From JAKZVK01 sp965248255 (lineage in GTDB: Bacteria; Acidobacteriota; Terriglobia; Bryobacterales; UBA6623): a DNA stretch of 64,000 bases. The notes under the pieces are model-generated. The model was given only the letters and a program-made list of their open reading frames with translations, did not search any database and was not told the origin of the DNA. A program made the position numbers and the translations under genes. Position 1 is the first letter of the stretch, and every line of letters begins with the position of its first letter. Shown here piece after piece: positions 8,697-19,212 of the stretch. The stretch lies in assembly GCA_965248255.1 (NCBI GenBank), contig CBDFIW010000002.1:186001-250000 (forward strand), read 5' to 3'.

Positions 8697-11332
8697 TCAG
8701 TCTCGCTGATCCTGGAACTCAGCGAACCAGTTTTGCACGATGCGGATGGTGGGCTCCTCTGCCTCTGCAGCCACTGGCTCAGCTAGAACAAACCGCTGCC
8801 CGTCCGGTGTCACGTCGTAATTCGAACTGCGACCCGACCTAATTCTAAGGGCTTCCGACGAAAACAGTTTCTCGGGCGAACCCAGCCTTAGGGTCGGACC
8901 CATGCTGACCGGCACCGCCATGAGGGAATCACCTTCGACATAGAATAGCTCCTTGCCGTCCCTGCGCCAGCGCGGCTGGGTTCCTCCGTTCACCGAGACC
9001 CGCTGCTGGTTCAGGCAATCGGGAAAGGTGCAAACGAAGACTTCGTACTCTCCCGTGCGGTTCGAAATGTAGGCCACAAATCGGCCGTCGCGTGAGAACC
9101 TCGCCCTGGCTTCCCCGAAGCGAGTCTGCAGGAACGGTACCTCCTCGTAGTCGCCGTCCTCCTTTTGTTGTAGGTACCACAGATCCGCGTTGCCCCTTGA
9201 TTCGCCTGCTCTGAAAAACAGCAGAATCCGTTCGTCTGGTGACCAATCTGTCACGAATTGGTTGAATGCAGGGTCCTGTACCATCTCGGCAGCCTCGCCG
9301 CTATCGTCAGCGCGCTTGATGTAGATAGCGCGGCTTCCCGTGCGCCCCGAAGTGAACGCGATTCGGTCTCCCGACGGTGACCAAATAGGGAGTAGGTCCG
9401 TGGCCTCATCTATCGTGAAGTTTATCTTCACCTGGCGGGCTACGTCGTGAATCCAGATGTCGTTGTTGTTCTTCTCAAAACCCGTCACGGCGACCTCGCG
9501 CCCGTCGGGTGACAGCCTCGGATGGCGGATCGTCTCTTGCGGTTGGCCGATTGTTCCCAGATACTTACCTTCACGGTCGCGCCAGACTAGGCGCTCAGGT
9601 TCGGTCCCGCCCCCGCCCCCTTCCAGATAAACCATGGTTCCGTCCAGGGATATGCTGGGCCTTTGCTGTTCTCGTCGATGGGGAACGGGTTACCGGTCAC
9701 TTTCATCGTGTCAACGGAAAACGGCACGGCCCAAATGCCCGCGTCGCTCCCGTAGACTACGTGGCCGCTGGGAGCGTAGGCCGCACGCCCTCCCTCGGCC
9801 ACGATTTCGCGCTGACCGGTGGTGCGGTCGAGGGCGATGATCTGAGATTCGAAAGCAGACTTCGCTTCCGAGTAGAGAACCTTCTGCGCACCCTCGTCAA
9901 CGGAGAAGAACGCTGGTTGGTATGCGTTAAACCCTTCCTGCAGGGCTTCGAGCCACAGCTCGGCCTTTCCTCCGCGAGCGGGCACAGTGTAAAGCTGGCG
10001 CTCCGGCAACCGCGTGAAGATGACCGACTCTCCGTCCGGTGTCCAGGCAAGCCGGCCAATCCTGTCTGATTTCACCAGGGTCACTACCGCACCGCCAGAG
10101 ACCGCTACTTTCTTGATCTCACCTCGGGTCCCAAGGCCGATGAACTGGCTGTCGGGCGACCAGAACCAGACGACGCTCCCGTCTCGAATCGGCACGCTCA
10201 CGACCACCCGCGCCTGGTTCTGAGAAATGTCATGCACCCACAGGCTGCGCTCAGTCTCAGACCCCGAGAGATAAGCGATATGCCGGCCATCGGGTGAGAT
10301 GGAGGCCCCTGTGGGAACGCCCTCCGTCAGCAACGTGAAACGGCGTACCGGAACGTCGGTGACGGGCGCGGGGGCGAAGAACAGTAGGACGGCGAAGACC
10401 AGAGCAAGAAGCACGCCCAGCGCACCGACGCCAAACGCCAGGTTTTGCTTGTTAGTCTGCGATTTGGCGGTTTGCCGAACACCCACGGGGCCGGTTCGGC
10501 TGCTGATGGTCCCGGATTCGAGCTTCTTCTTCAGGCCGCGAAGATCGACGAGCAAGTCTTTGACGTTCTGATAGCGCTCTTTAAGTTCCTTCGCCAGGGC
10601 TTTCCCGATGATCCATTCCAACTCCATCGGCAGCCCGGCGCGCAGAGCCGTCACGTGCTCCGGCTCTTCGTTCAGAATGTTGTACCCAACAACTTGCTCG
10701 TAGTCGCCCTTGAAGGGCACCTGCCCGGTCACCATCTCATAGAGCACGACGCCCAGCGACCAGATGTCCGTACGATGGTCGGTGGGCTCCCCCTGAACCT
10801 GCTCCGGCGACATGTAGTCGATCGTTCCCAGCGTGGTGCCCTTCTGCGTCAGCTTCGTACGCGCCGCCAACTGGGCCAGGCCGAAATCCATGATCTTGAC
10901 CTGGCCCTTGGTGTTCACCATCAAGTTCTCGGGCTTGATGTCGCGATGGACGATGCCGCTGTCGTGCGCTTCCTCGAGGCCCTCGGCCGTCTGCGTTGCG
11001 ATCGAGAGGGCCTCTTTCAACTCCAGCGGCCGCGAGTCGATCTTCTCCTTGACCGTCTGGCCGGTGACGAAGGCCATCGCCAAGAACGTTTTCCCGTCGG
11101 CTTCGCCAATCTCGTGGACGGTACAGATGTTGGGGTGGTCGAGGGCCGCCGCGGCCTTGGCTTCGCGGACGAAGCGCTTGCGGCTGTCCTCGTCTCGGAT
11201 GAGGTGCTGTGCGAGGAACTTCAGCGCGACAGGACGATCCAGGTCGGTGTCCTCCGCCTTGTAGACAACACCCATCCCGCCCTCACCGAGCTTCTCGGTG
11301 ATGCGGTAGTGCGAGATGGTTTCGCCGACCAT
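8697..11332 (-). pseudogene. Ser/Thr protein kinase with TolB-like beta-propeller, frameshifted
   Basis: Starting at ATG 11332, residues 1-275 form a Hanks-type kinase: GEGGMGVVYKAED (Gly loop), VALKFL (Lys), VHRDIKPENLM (catalytic loop) and IMDFGLAQ. A membrane helix follows at about 303-322 (LGVLLALVFAVLLFF). Beyond it lie TolB/WD40-like blades such as ISPDGRHIAYLSG, WSPDSQFIGLG and APSGHVVYG. The first frame is lost near 9662-9672. The homologous sequence continues one frame over as ISLDGTMVYLEGG and ends DQRD at 8697. The whole is a normal architecture for Acidobacteria kinases. A single base is missing, either a real inactivating mutation that removes the distal blades or an assembly indel. 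Confidence 0.85.
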
Positions 11333-11457
11333 GAGCCCCTCTAGCCTGGTTAAATTGTACTTCTCCCGGATTCTTCGCGGGAAGGCTCGGTGCTGCTTGG
11401 AACCCTGTCCTCACCCTGTGACACGTGGATCCCAGGGTTCAGGCGCTTAGCCGATAC

Positions 11458-13101
11458 CTACCCAATCCGAAATGTCGCCGCAGCTTCGGGACTCTCTTTG
11501 AAGCCGATGCGGATGGCCTTTGTGCGCAGGGTGTTACTTCGGCGCAGGGTTAGTTCTCCGCTGTGGAGTTTCCAGTGGGGGGTTTCACCTCGCTCGGTCG
11601 TGTAGGCGATGGAGGCGCCTTCGGTGGCGCAGTCCAGCTTGACGTTGAGCGCGCCCCGGTGCGAACCGCCGTCGGGGCTGATCGTCGGCGTGGCAGTCGT
11701 TTCGTATTTCCCGCCGGGCCGCATGCGCTCCATCAGTTCAGGTTCGGGTATGAGGCCGAGGTCGTTGGTTTCCTTGCGCCACCGCTCGTGCTCGCGGCGG
11801 AGGCGCAGCAGAACCGCTTGGTGTTCGGGCGACTCGGCCAAGTTGACGACTTCGTGTGGGTCGGCCGCGGTATCGTACAACTCCTCGACCGGCTTTGATT
11901 CGCTGAAGTAGATCTTCTGCGGCCCTTCGAGCTTACCCTCGGCATGCAACCGCCGCCACTCCTGCGTGGTCGGCATCAGCTCCATGTAGTTGATGGTCTG
12001 AGCGTAGGTCTTCTCGGGCATGTAGTTACGAAGGTACTTGTAGCGCTTGTCACGGACGGCGCGGATCAGGTCGTAGGTCTCGTCCATGCGGTCGCGCGCG
12101 GCGTAGACGTACTCACGGGGCGGCGCCTTCTGCTCGCCGAGAAAGGGTTGGCCCTGCATGTGGTCCGGCACGTCGACGCCGACGATCGACAACACGGTCG
12201 GGCCGAAGTCGATGAAGCTGACCAGATCCTCGACCACTGAGCCGGGCTGGATCACGCCGGGCCAGCGGATGATCAGCGGCACATGAATCCCGGAGTCATA
12301 GATCCAACGCTTGGCGCGCGGCAACCCACGGCCGTGGTCGCCGAAGAAGAACACGACGGTGTCGTCGGCGAGTCCGTCGTCCTGCAGTTGGGCCAGGATG
12401 TCGGCGAGCTGCATGTCCATCGCCGTGATGTTGTCGTAGTAGTTGGCCCAATCGCGGCGGACGAGCGGCGTGTCGGGGTAGTAGGGCGGCAGCTCGGCTT
12501 GGGCGGGGTCGTGGCGGTCTTCGGGCTTGACCCGGCCGACGCCGAGTTCAATGCGCTTAGCCTCGTCGCGGATGCAGCTTTCGTGCGTGACGGTGAGGTT
12601 GAAGACGGAGAAGAACGGCTGGTCTTTAGCGCGCTTGCGCCAGTGAGCTTGACGGCTCGACTCGTCCCAGGCGGTGACGGGTGGCTCGAACTGGTAGTCG
12701 GTCTTCGAGTTGTTGGTGCAGTAGTAGCCCTGCGCCCGCAGGTACTCAGGGAAGCATTTGACGTAGGGCGGCGGCACGGCCCGGCTGCGCATGTGCATCG
12801 TGCCGATGGTGGTCGGATACATGCCGGTGATGATGGCCGAGCGGCTGGGCGCGCAGACACCGGAGATCGAGAAGCACCGCGTGAAGCGCGCCCCCTCGCC
12901 GGCGAGCTTGTCGATGTTCGGGCTCGTCGCATAGCTGTCCCTGTAGCAGCGGACGTCGGGGCTGATGTCCTCGGCGCTGATCCACAGGATGTTAAGTTTC
13001 TGCTCGCCGGCGGCGCGCAAAGCAGGCAGGATGCTGCCCGCGGCGGCGATGGCCGAGCTCTGCAGGAAGCCGCGGCGTGAGGGGTTCAGTAGCGTGGGCA
13101 T
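11458..13101 (-). CDS. Tat-exported sulfatase
   Basis: 547 residues from ATG 13101; a longer in-frame start at 13218 would add residues before the signal. The N-terminus SRRGFLQSSAIAAAG is a twin-arginine signal. NILWISAEDISPD holds the first metal-binding Asp region, and CAPSR (Cys about 83) is the C-x-P-x-R motif converted to formylglycine. HGRGLPRAKRWIYDSGIHVP carries later active-site residues. The final 80 residues resemble a beta-sandwich tail of the chitobiase C-terminal type. It should hydrolyse sulfate esters in the periplasm, probably on polysaccharides. The substrate cannot be read from sequence. Confidence 0.93.
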   Translation of the reverse strand: MPTLLNPSRRGFLQSSAIAAAGSILPALRAAGEQKLNILWISAEDISPDVRCYRDSYATSPNIDKLAGEGARFTRCFSISGVCAPSRSAIITGMYPTTIGTMHMRSRAVPPPYVKCFPEYLRAQGYYCTNNSKTDYQFEPPVTAWDESSRQAHWRKRAKDQPFFSVFNLTVTHESCIRDEAKRIELGVGRVKPEDRHDPAQAELPPYYPDTPLVRRDWANYYDNITAMDMQLADILAQLQDDGLADDTVVFFFGDHGRGLPRAKRWIYDSGIHVPLIIRWPGVIQPGSVVEDLVSFIDFGPTVLSIVGVDVPDHMQGQPFLGEQKAPPREYVYAARDRMDETYDLIRAVRDKRYKYLRNYMPEKTYAQTINYMELMPTTQEWRRLHAEGKLEGPQKIYFSESKPVEELYDTAADPHEVVNLAESPEHQAVLLRLRREHERWRKETNDLGLIPEPELMERMRPGGKYETTATPTISPDGGSHRGALNVKLDCATEGASIAYTTERGETPHWKLHSGELTLRRSNTLRTKAIRIGFKESPEAAATFRIG

Positions 13102-13256
13102 CGAATCTTCCCTGAAGGGTAGTCGAAGCCGCGGTTCGGGTGCAATGAGTGTCGGATTCGGCGGGTTCGGCTGCTCGTCACGCTTCGTCTCCGTCCACAA
13201 CCATATCGAGCGGCACACAATTCCGGTACCGAAAAGGATGCGCGCCTCGTGTACGC

Positions 13257-13913
13257 TCAGCGCGGCCTGAAACGCGGATAGTGAGTCCTATATCCGAGCA
13301 GGCGCGCCGTCGGCCCGATGGCATGGAACAGGAGGCGCTGGACCGGTACCGGTGGGTCTGCCAGCCACGAATCGTAAACAGGGCTAAAACGTGACATCTG
13401 GAGCAACGCCCTGGGAGCCTGCCGATTGGCGGGGTCTTCGTCAAAGAAGCCGTAAACCTGTGCGAGAAAAACGCTGAACGGCTCGGGCATTCCATATTCC
13501 TCGGTCAGCGGGCCCCGCACCACGACCCGTTTGTTCGTTTGGTTGAAAGGCTTGCGTGGCGTGCCGGGCGAAACCAGGAACGACTCGGTCGGCCCCAGCT
13601 CCGTGACTTCGCCGTTTACCAGCAGGCTCAGCGTCCCCTCGGCGACCATGAATCGCTCCGAGAAAGACGCATGGATGTGCTCGGGTGGCCCCGGTGCGTT
13701 GGGACGCAAGGTCAAATCGAGCCAGAATAGTCCGTCTTCGCGTTTCAGGATGCGTTGCTCGAACCCCTCCATCTCGCTCGCGAAAACGTATCCGACGGGC
13801 GGGTAGTAGGACGCGTCGGGTGCAGGTTCGGGAAAAAAGAACTGATCGAGCAAGGCGCCGCCGAGCAGGTAGAGCGCCAACACCGGGATAGACCCTTTCA
13901 GTATTCGCTTCAT
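13257..13913 (-). CDS. Membrane-anchored cupin protein
   Basis: 218 residues. The N-terminus (VLALYLLGGALLDQFFF) is a signal anchor. A cupin barrel follows with PPEHIHASFSERFMVAEG (the H-x-H and Glu metal ligands), the turn LLVNGE and LVSPGTPRKPFNQ. It probably binds a metal and sits on the outer face of the membrane. Related acidobacterial proteins are mostly uncharacterised; no substrate is claimed. It stands between two genes of the same strand with gaps of about 70 and 155 bp. Confidence 0.75.
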   Translation of the reverse strand: MKRILKGSIPVLALYLLGGALLDQFFFPEPAPDASYYPPVGYVFASEMEGFEQRILKREDGLFWLDLTLRPNAPGPPEHIHASFSERFMVAEGTLSLLVNGEVTELGPTESFLVSPGTPRKPFNQTNKRVVVRGPLTEEYGMPEPFSVFLAQVYGFFDEDPANRQAPRALLQMSRFSPVYDSWLADPPVPVQRLLFHAIGPTARLLGYRTHYPRFRPR

Positions 13914-13981
13914 CGGATTGGCTGGAGGTGACGCTAGGGCTCGGCGGGCAAAAGCAAGCCCAATGCGGTCGGATTCGCTAC

Positions 13982-14341
13982 TCAGCCCTTTGGGGTGATC
14001 TTCGCTGCGAACGTCTGATAGGCGATCATTCCGCCACGGACAACAAACGTATCCGTCGCCAGTTCGTAATGGTTGTCGGCCGTCTCCGCCCGCCAGACAA
14101 TGTAGGCCACCTCTCCTCGGACAACCTGGGTGTCCATGTTGAAAGACATTCCGGGTTTGGCAAACTCGGCAAAGAACGCCTCGAACAAGGGCTTGATCTC
14201 TGCCGGACCTTGGAGTACCGCATCCGGAGTGAACAACACCGAGTCGTCCCCGTAGTCGCTCATGACGGCGTCGAGATTCCCTTCACCGAATGTTTGCAGG
14301 TGATGACCGAGCACACCCTGAGTAGAACTGTCCGTTCCCAT
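13982..14341 (-). CDS. SnoaL/DUF4440-like (NTF2 fold) protein
   Basis: 119 residues, the usual length for a one-domain NTF2-like fold. The pattern LGHHLQTFGEGNLDAVMSDY, LFTPDAVLQGPAEI and a later YIVWRAETADNHYELATDTF matches the helix-sheet order of SnoaL/DUF4440 proteins, which serve as small hydrolases, isomerases or ligand pockets. No catalytic residue can be assigned. It may share a transcript with the cupin gene 68 bp downstream. ATG 14341 gives the expected length. Confidence 0.75.
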   Translation of the reverse strand: MGTDSSTQGVLGHHLQTFGEGNLDAVMSDYGDDSVLFTPDAVLQGPAEIKPLFEAFFAEFAKPGMSFNMDTQVVRGEVAYIVWRAETADNHYELATDTFVVRGGMIAYQTFAAKITPKG

Positions 14342-14626
14342 TTTGCAGCCTCCTCTGAGGTGGATCGGCGATGGCCCCGCTGTTGTGCCTGCCGGCCAGA
14401 GCCGTCGACTAACGAGACTATACTGAATCCGGCCGTCCGTGCAAGAGTGAGGCGCCTCTAGCGAGTCTGATCAGGCGCTCTCAAGTCCGGCGTCTCAGCG
14501 ACCTGGCTCCGAACCCACAAGAGATCGCGCGATCGCCACCCGATGCCGAATGCACTCTGGATGTACCCCAATCACGACAGCCGCAAACTTGGACGGTCTT
14601 GATTGAAGTTCAACCTTCGCGGCCCT

Positions 14627-15115
14627 TCAGTAGGCCACCACGACCCTTGCCGTGGTGCTGAGCTGGAGGGTGTCTTGGGAAAGAACGAGCGGGCTAGCCA
14701 CGAGGGCGTAGGGATAGCTGACCCGAAGTTCGACGATACTGCCGCGACTGCGGTCCGGCGTCCAGGTAGGAGGATCGACGACAAGTTTGTTTGGGTCGAG
14801 TCCAATAGCATTCGCCTGGACCACGGCCTCAACTTGGTCGTCCGTGATGTCATTACCTTCACCGTCGAGAACAGGGTTCGCGCTGCCGTGCACCATCGCG
14901 AAGCGCACGCCCTGTCGCGCTGCGAAGGTGACGGTGGTGTAGGTCCACACCGTGCCACCGATTTCGAGTAATCCCAAGATCAGTACAAGAAACAAAACAA
15001 AGACAAGACTGAATTCGACGACCGTACTGCTGCGGTGGCCCGAATGACGGGTGACACCGCTCTCGAGCGAGCTGTCACGAGCCGTAACGGTCGAGGTGTG
15101 CGTGCGATCAGGCAC
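14627..15115 (-). CDS. TadE-like minor pilin (third gene of the cluster)
   Basis: GTG 15115 is preferred because GGGGAGAGAGG lies just upstream; a longer frame to 15190 would overlap the preceding gene by 55 bp. The N-terminal hallmark STVVEFSLVFVLFLVLILGLLEIG is the TadE prepilin-like helix with the conserved Glu. The remainder is a periplasmic domain of about 110 residues ending in STTARVVVAY. TadE proteins are minor pseudopilins needed for Tad/Flp pili. The gene directly follows two other Tad-type genes. Confidence 0.82.
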   Translation of the reverse strand: MPDRTHTSTVTARDSSLESGVTRHSGHRSSTVVEFSLVFVLFLVLILGLLEIGGTVWTYTTVTFAARQGVRFAMVHGSANPVLDGEGNDITDDQVEAVVQANAIGLDPNKLVVDPPTWTPDRSRGSIVELRVSYPYALVASPLVLSQDTLQLSTTARVVVAY

Positions 15116-15135
15116 GATCGGAACCTCTCTCCCCA

Positions 15136-15690
15136 CTATTGCACTCGCATGAAAGTACTTCGAGTGATGGGAGTCGCGCTCGGAATCCACGGATAGGGAC
15201 CGAAGGTCTGGAAGTTATGCGTTACCTTCATGCGCACGAAGAGCCGCGGCATTCCGTAGCCGCTTACCGGACAAACGGCGTTGGTGCAGTCCACGGTTCG
15301 CGCTGTATCATCGGGACCGCTGGCGGGATCGTCGGGGCAGTCACAGTACTCTGTGCCATTGGCCGTAACCGATTCCAGATTCGTCGCACTCGAGGACGCC
15401 AGGCCTTGCATTCCTGATGAATCGACGGAGTACAGGTTGCTGTGGGCGCCGAAGAAGGCTCCCGCCACGGAGGACCCGACTACCGTGACGGCGCTGTAGA
15501 AAAGCCGTCCAAAGTCCGTGGCTCCCAGGGTCAGCATTAGGATCAGAGGGATCGAGACTCCCAGCTCAACGGCCGCGTTGCCTCGCCTTCGACTCCGGTT
15601 CGCAGCTCGCTCTGCCGAGCGCGGCCGGCCCCCTGGGCGCGGTCGCGCGCGATCATCTGTTGAACAGCCACGCATCGATTGTCTCCTCAT
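15136..15690 (-). CDS. TadE/TadF-like minor pilin
   Basis: 184 residues. A basic leader (residues 1-36) precedes GNAAVELGVSIPLILMLTLG, a TadE-type helix with the conserved Glu, then ATDFGRLFY. The C-terminal domain contains four cysteines (CDC, DC, NAVC) that could form disulfides outside the membrane. Its ATG overlaps the stop of the TadG gene (ATGA at 15687-15690), so translation is probably coupled. Confidence 0.82.
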   Translation of the reverse strand: MRRQSMRGCSTDDRARPRPGGRPRSAERAANRSRRRGNAAVELGVSIPLILMLTLGATDFGRLFYSAVTVVGSSVAGAFFGAHSNLYSVDSSGMQGLASSSATNLESVTANGTEYCDCPDDPASGPDDTARTVDCTNAVCPVSGYGMPRLFVRMKVTHNFQTFGPYPWIPSATPITRSTFMRVQ

Positions 15691-16897
15691 TCGACAAGCA
15701 TCGGTCTGGTGACGCTCGGCAGCAGAGCGGGGTCCGGAGGAAGACCGATCTGTTGCACATCGGCGGTCCCCGAGATGTCGAGCGTGTTGGAGACCACCAT
15801 GGTCCAGGCCGACACTAACTGGGAATTTCCCGCCCAGTCCAGATGTTGCGAGGAGAAGTACAGCAGTCCCTGAAACGAAGAACTGCTGCTCCCCCGGCCG
15901 ATCTTGTTGCCCGGGGGCTTATCGGGCGAGTTACGGTCGGCGAAAAACAGAATGCCCGTCATCGGTCCGCTGGTAGGCGCGGAAAGAGTGACGATGCCAT
16001 TGCCACCGATGTCGATGTGGTCGTTTCCCGAAGCGTTGATGTTGTAGAACGACACTTCCGTCCCGCTGACGTCGCCGCCCGTGATCTTCATTCCCTCGTG
16101 CAGAACGTAGATACCAGGCTCGAAGGTATCCGATCCGTTGGTAATCTGGATCGTATCGGTGTAGACACAGGTCCCTCCGGGGCACGTATACGTCTGGGAA
16201 GCTGAGTCGTAAGAGCCGGCCGGCCAAGTGGAATAGTCCGGCGGAGCCAGGTGGCCAGCGGGTCAAGCATGGTAGGAACGTCCTCCTCGGGTGGCGGTGT
16301 AAAATGCTCTTCCCCGTCCGCGCCCCCGGAGACGCCGACCCAGGTGGCCGACACGATGCTGCCGCCGGTGGCTCGCAGACCACGCGTGGAGTGATCGGAG
16401 TTCGACATGATGCCGCAGGTTGCCACGAGGGTCGGTCCCCCATTCGTAGTGATTGCTCCGGACGCGGACCGATCCAAGGCCAATACGCATGCGTCCCCAT
16501 AGGCGCGCAACCCGGCAACCGCGCGAGCGCGGACCAGCGACTGGGTTAAGCCCAGCACGCGCAGGAATGAAGTGGGGAAGTCTTGTTCCACGACGACTGT
16601 AACGGTGGTGTTACCCGCGCCCGGTGTCACCTGCACGTCCACGCCGTCGACGCCATGCTCGAATCCATTGAGCTTCGTACTCTGCTTTGCAGCCGCGTCG
16701 ACGTTGGCTGTGTTGCGCCGCTGCTGCTCCCACGATCCGGCCAGGGCGCCGGCGTCCGCCGCCGCCTGCATGCGGGCCTTTTCGTAGTACAATCGTCCGC
16801 CGTCGAAGATGAGCCCCATAAAGGCCAGCACTCCGCCGATCAACATGGCGAACGGAATCAGTGTTTGTCCCCTTTTGCCGGTCGTATGGTCTTGCAT
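15687..16897 (-). pseudogene. TadG-like pilus protein, frameshifted
   Basis: From ATG 16897 the protein reads QTLIPFAMLIGGVLAFMGLIFDGG, the TadG-type N-terminal helix, then EKARMQAAADAGALAG, a Flp-pilus TadG_N signature. The frame runs well until near 16237-16252. There one base is missing, and the same protein continues in another frame with PPDYSTWPAGSYDS, GIYVLHEGMKITGGDV and a beta-rich tail ending at 15687. The total would be about 400 residues, normal for TadG relatives. Either the gene is broken or the assembly lost a base. Pilus function would be affected only in the first case. Confidence 0.8.
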
Positions 16898-17095
16898 AGA
16901 GGTAAGCGCACCTCCCTCGCGAGCCTCGGGCTACTGACTGTCGGGTGGGAGCCAAGCTCTGTCTCCTCTTATCGGCCGTGTTCGGGCAGATATAGAACGG
17001 AAGTCCTCGGTCTCAATCATCCGCACTTGGATGCATGAGGGAATTGTCGTAGGCTATGGCCTTGTGGACGTCAGTGCTCCGTGCCAGGAGGTGCC

Positions 17096-18214
17096 ATGCT
17101 AGCCGTCTTTTCCTCCCCCAGTCGCTACACCCAGGGCAAGAACGCAACCAGGTCGTTGGGGAACGAGATGCACAATCTTGGACTCGAAGGGCCGGCGCTG
17201 ATCGTCGCCGGCAATTCGGCTTTGCGCTTGTTGACTGACACGTGGACTCGGACGTTCGCCGAGGTCGACATCAGGTTCGAGGTACACCCCTTCGGCGGCG
17301 AGTGCTCGCTCGCCGAGATCGAGCGCGGCAAAGACGCTGCCCGAGAGATTCGGGCGCAGGTGATTGTCGGTGCGGGAGGAGGCAAGGTGCTCGATGCGGC
17401 GCGCGCTATGGCGGCCGACCTCAACCTCGCGGTGGTCAACTGTCCCACCGTGGCCTCGAGTGACGCCCCGTGCAGTGCGCTGTCGGTGATCTATACCGAC
17501 GACGGCCAATTCCAGGAGTACCGCTTCTATCGAAAGAACCCTGACCTCGTGCTGGTCGATACCCAGGTTATCGCCCGTGGTCCGGCGCGGTTACTGGCCG
17601 CTGGCATGGGTGACGCTCTCGCCACGATGTTCGAGGCGCGGACCTGCGTCGAGGGGCGGATTCGCAACATGCGGGGCGGTGCATCCACCGAGAGCGCCTT
17701 GGCCCTGGCGGAGTTGTGTTACCGCACGCTGCTCAACGACGGTGCGGGGGCGTTACGGGCTGTCGAGAACCGTGTGGTGACACCCGCGCTCGAGCGGCTG
17801 GTCGAGGCCAACACCCTGCTTTCGGGTTTGGGCTTCGAGTCGTCGGGACTTGCCGCCGCCCACGCCGTGCATAACGGTCTGACGAGTGCTCCGCCCACCC
17901 ACTCCTACTTTCATGGGGAGAAGGTCGCCTTTGGCACTCTCGTTCAGCTTGTGCTCGAAGGCAAGCCGAGTTCGACGATCAACGAGGTGCTGCGTTTCTG
18001 TACGAAGGTCGGCCTGCCGATCACTCTGGCTGCGATCGGCCTCGACGAGCCCGAGCCCGCCATGCTCGATGAGGTGGCGAAGCGCACAACCGCCGAGGGC
18101 GAGACGATCCACAACGAGCCGTTCGAAGTGCGGCCCGACATGGTAGCCGACGCGATCTTGGCCGCCGATGCGGTGGGCCGGGCCTGGACACAGGATGCCC
18201 AACGCGAGCCCTAA
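17096..18214 (+). CDS. gldA: Glycerol dehydrogenase
   Basis: 372 residues. ATG 17096 is chosen because AGGAGGT lies at 17085-17091; an upstream in-frame GTG would bury that site. Family signatures are VGAGGGKVLDAARAM (NAD-binding GGGK), PTVASSDAPCSALSVIYTDDG, GMGDALATMFEAR (metal Asp), AAHAVHNGLT and HGEKVAFGTL (metal His residues). It oxidises glycerol to dihydroxyacetone with NAD in the cytoplasm. The downstream methyltransferase gene overlaps its 3' end by about 20 bp, so the pair is likely co-translated. Confidence 0.93.
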   Translation: MLAVFSSPSRYTQGKNATRSLGNEMHNLGLEGPALIVAGNSALRLLTDTWTRTFAEVDIRFEVHPFGGECSLAEIERGKDAAREIRAQVIVGAGGGKVLDAARAMAADLNLAVVNCPTVASSDAPCSALSVIYTDDGQFQEYRFYRKNPDLVLVDTQVIARGPARLLAAGMGDALATMFEARTCVEGRIRNMRGGASTESALALAELCYRTLLNDGAGALRAVENRVVTPALERLVEANTLLSGLGFESSGLAAAHAVHNGLTSAPPTHSYFHGEKVAFGTLVQLVLEGKPSSTINEVLRFCTKVGLPITLAAIGLDEPEPAMLDEVAKRTTAEGETIHNEPFEVRPDMVADAILAADAVGRAWTQDAQREP

Positions 18215-19103
18215 CGAATCCAGAGCCGTGGGTCTGCCGGTATTTGTCGAAAACCGTGTGGTTGCGCGACAAGTCCAGCTCAACCGGGGCTCCTCTAAGG
18301 GATGGGAGTCGTTCGGACCTCATCGCCGGCGGGTGACCGAGCTGATTCTCGGCGGCGGCAGGTCGGTCGGTGGACGCCTATGTGTGCTCGGAGCGGGCAA
18401 CTGCAACGATCTCGATCTCAGCAGGCTGGCGGGCGCCTTTTCGTCTCTTCACTTAGTTGACCTCGATGGGTACGCACTCGAACGAGCGGCGCGACGACGG
18501 CCGGTGCCCGATCGCATTCGCGTGGTACTGAACGGCGGGATCGACCTTGGCGGCATCGCCGGGCGATTGGCGGCCCTGCGCCCCGAGACGGCGTCCGAGC
18601 CGGAGATCGATGAGCTGATTCAGCAGGCTGCTAAACCGTCCCCGGCCGACCTCGGAGGGCCGTTCGACGTCGCTGCTTCCACCTGCCTGCTCACACAGCT
18701 CATGAACTCAGCCGTAGACGGGATGGGAGAGAGCCATTCCCGCTTGCCGGAGATGCTGGCGGCGATCCGGACAGCCCACGTGCGGCTGCTGGGGAACATG
18801 GTGGCTCCTGGCGGAAGCGGTCTGCTCATCACCGACGTCGCTTCGACCGACGCGTGCGAGCAGATCGCAACCGCCGGTGACGCGGAGCTTCCGCGGCTCG
18901 AACGTCAGATCGCCAAGCGAGACCAATTCTTCTTGGGGGCCGACCCCGGTTTGATCGAGGACCAGTTACGGACCGATGTATATCTCGGCTCGCGAATCGA
19001 AACGGTCGAGAGGACCCTGCCTTGGCGCTGGCGGATTACGTCCCGGCGTGTTTATCTGGTCGTGGGCTTTTTCTTCCGGGTTGCGCGCGTAAGCAAACGG
19101 TGA
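18195..19103 (+). CDS. Predicted SAM-dependent methyltransferase, unknown substrate
   Basis: 302 residues from ATG 18195; an earlier ATG at 18168 is possible. LCVLGAGNCNDLDL is a class I glycine-rich motif and LHLVDLDGYALERAA places an acidic residue at the end of beta 2, both consistent with SAM binding. FDVAASTCLLTQLM and GLLITDVAST fit later strands. No family is certain. It starts inside the end of gldA and has no detectable start site of its own, which implies a shared role, perhaps on a glycerol-derived product. Confidence 0.65.
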   Translation: MPNASPNESRAVGLPVFVENRVVARQVQLNRGSSKGWESFGPHRRRVTELILGGGRSVGGRLCVLGAGNCNDLDLSRLAGAFSSLHLVDLDGYALERAARRRPVPDRIRVVLNGGIDLGGIAGRLAALRPETASEPEIDELIQQAAKPSPADLGGPFDVAASTCLLTQLMNSAVDGMGESHSRLPEMLAAIRTAHVRLLGNMVAPGGSGLLITDVASTDACEQIATAGDAELPRLERQIAKRDQFFLGADPGLIEDQLRTDVYLGSRIETVERTLPWRWRITSRRVYLVVGFFFRVARVSKR

Positions 19104-19212
19104 CCCGGAGGTCCGGCCGGGTGGAGAAGTTGTGCGCCAAGCGGCTCGCGAGCCTCACCCAGACGGCCTTCTCACGTACTTCGCCTCGCCACGTGGGGAG
19201 AAATGCAGACTA

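Noticed and set aside
10445..11344. A 299-codon plus-strand frame opposite the kinase gene
   Set aside because: The opposite strand has all kinase motifs; this frame has no domain and is a GC-driven shadow.
12283..13080. A 265-codon plus-strand frame inside the sulfatase gene
   Set aside because: Val- and Gly-rich complement of the sulfatase; no start site or family.
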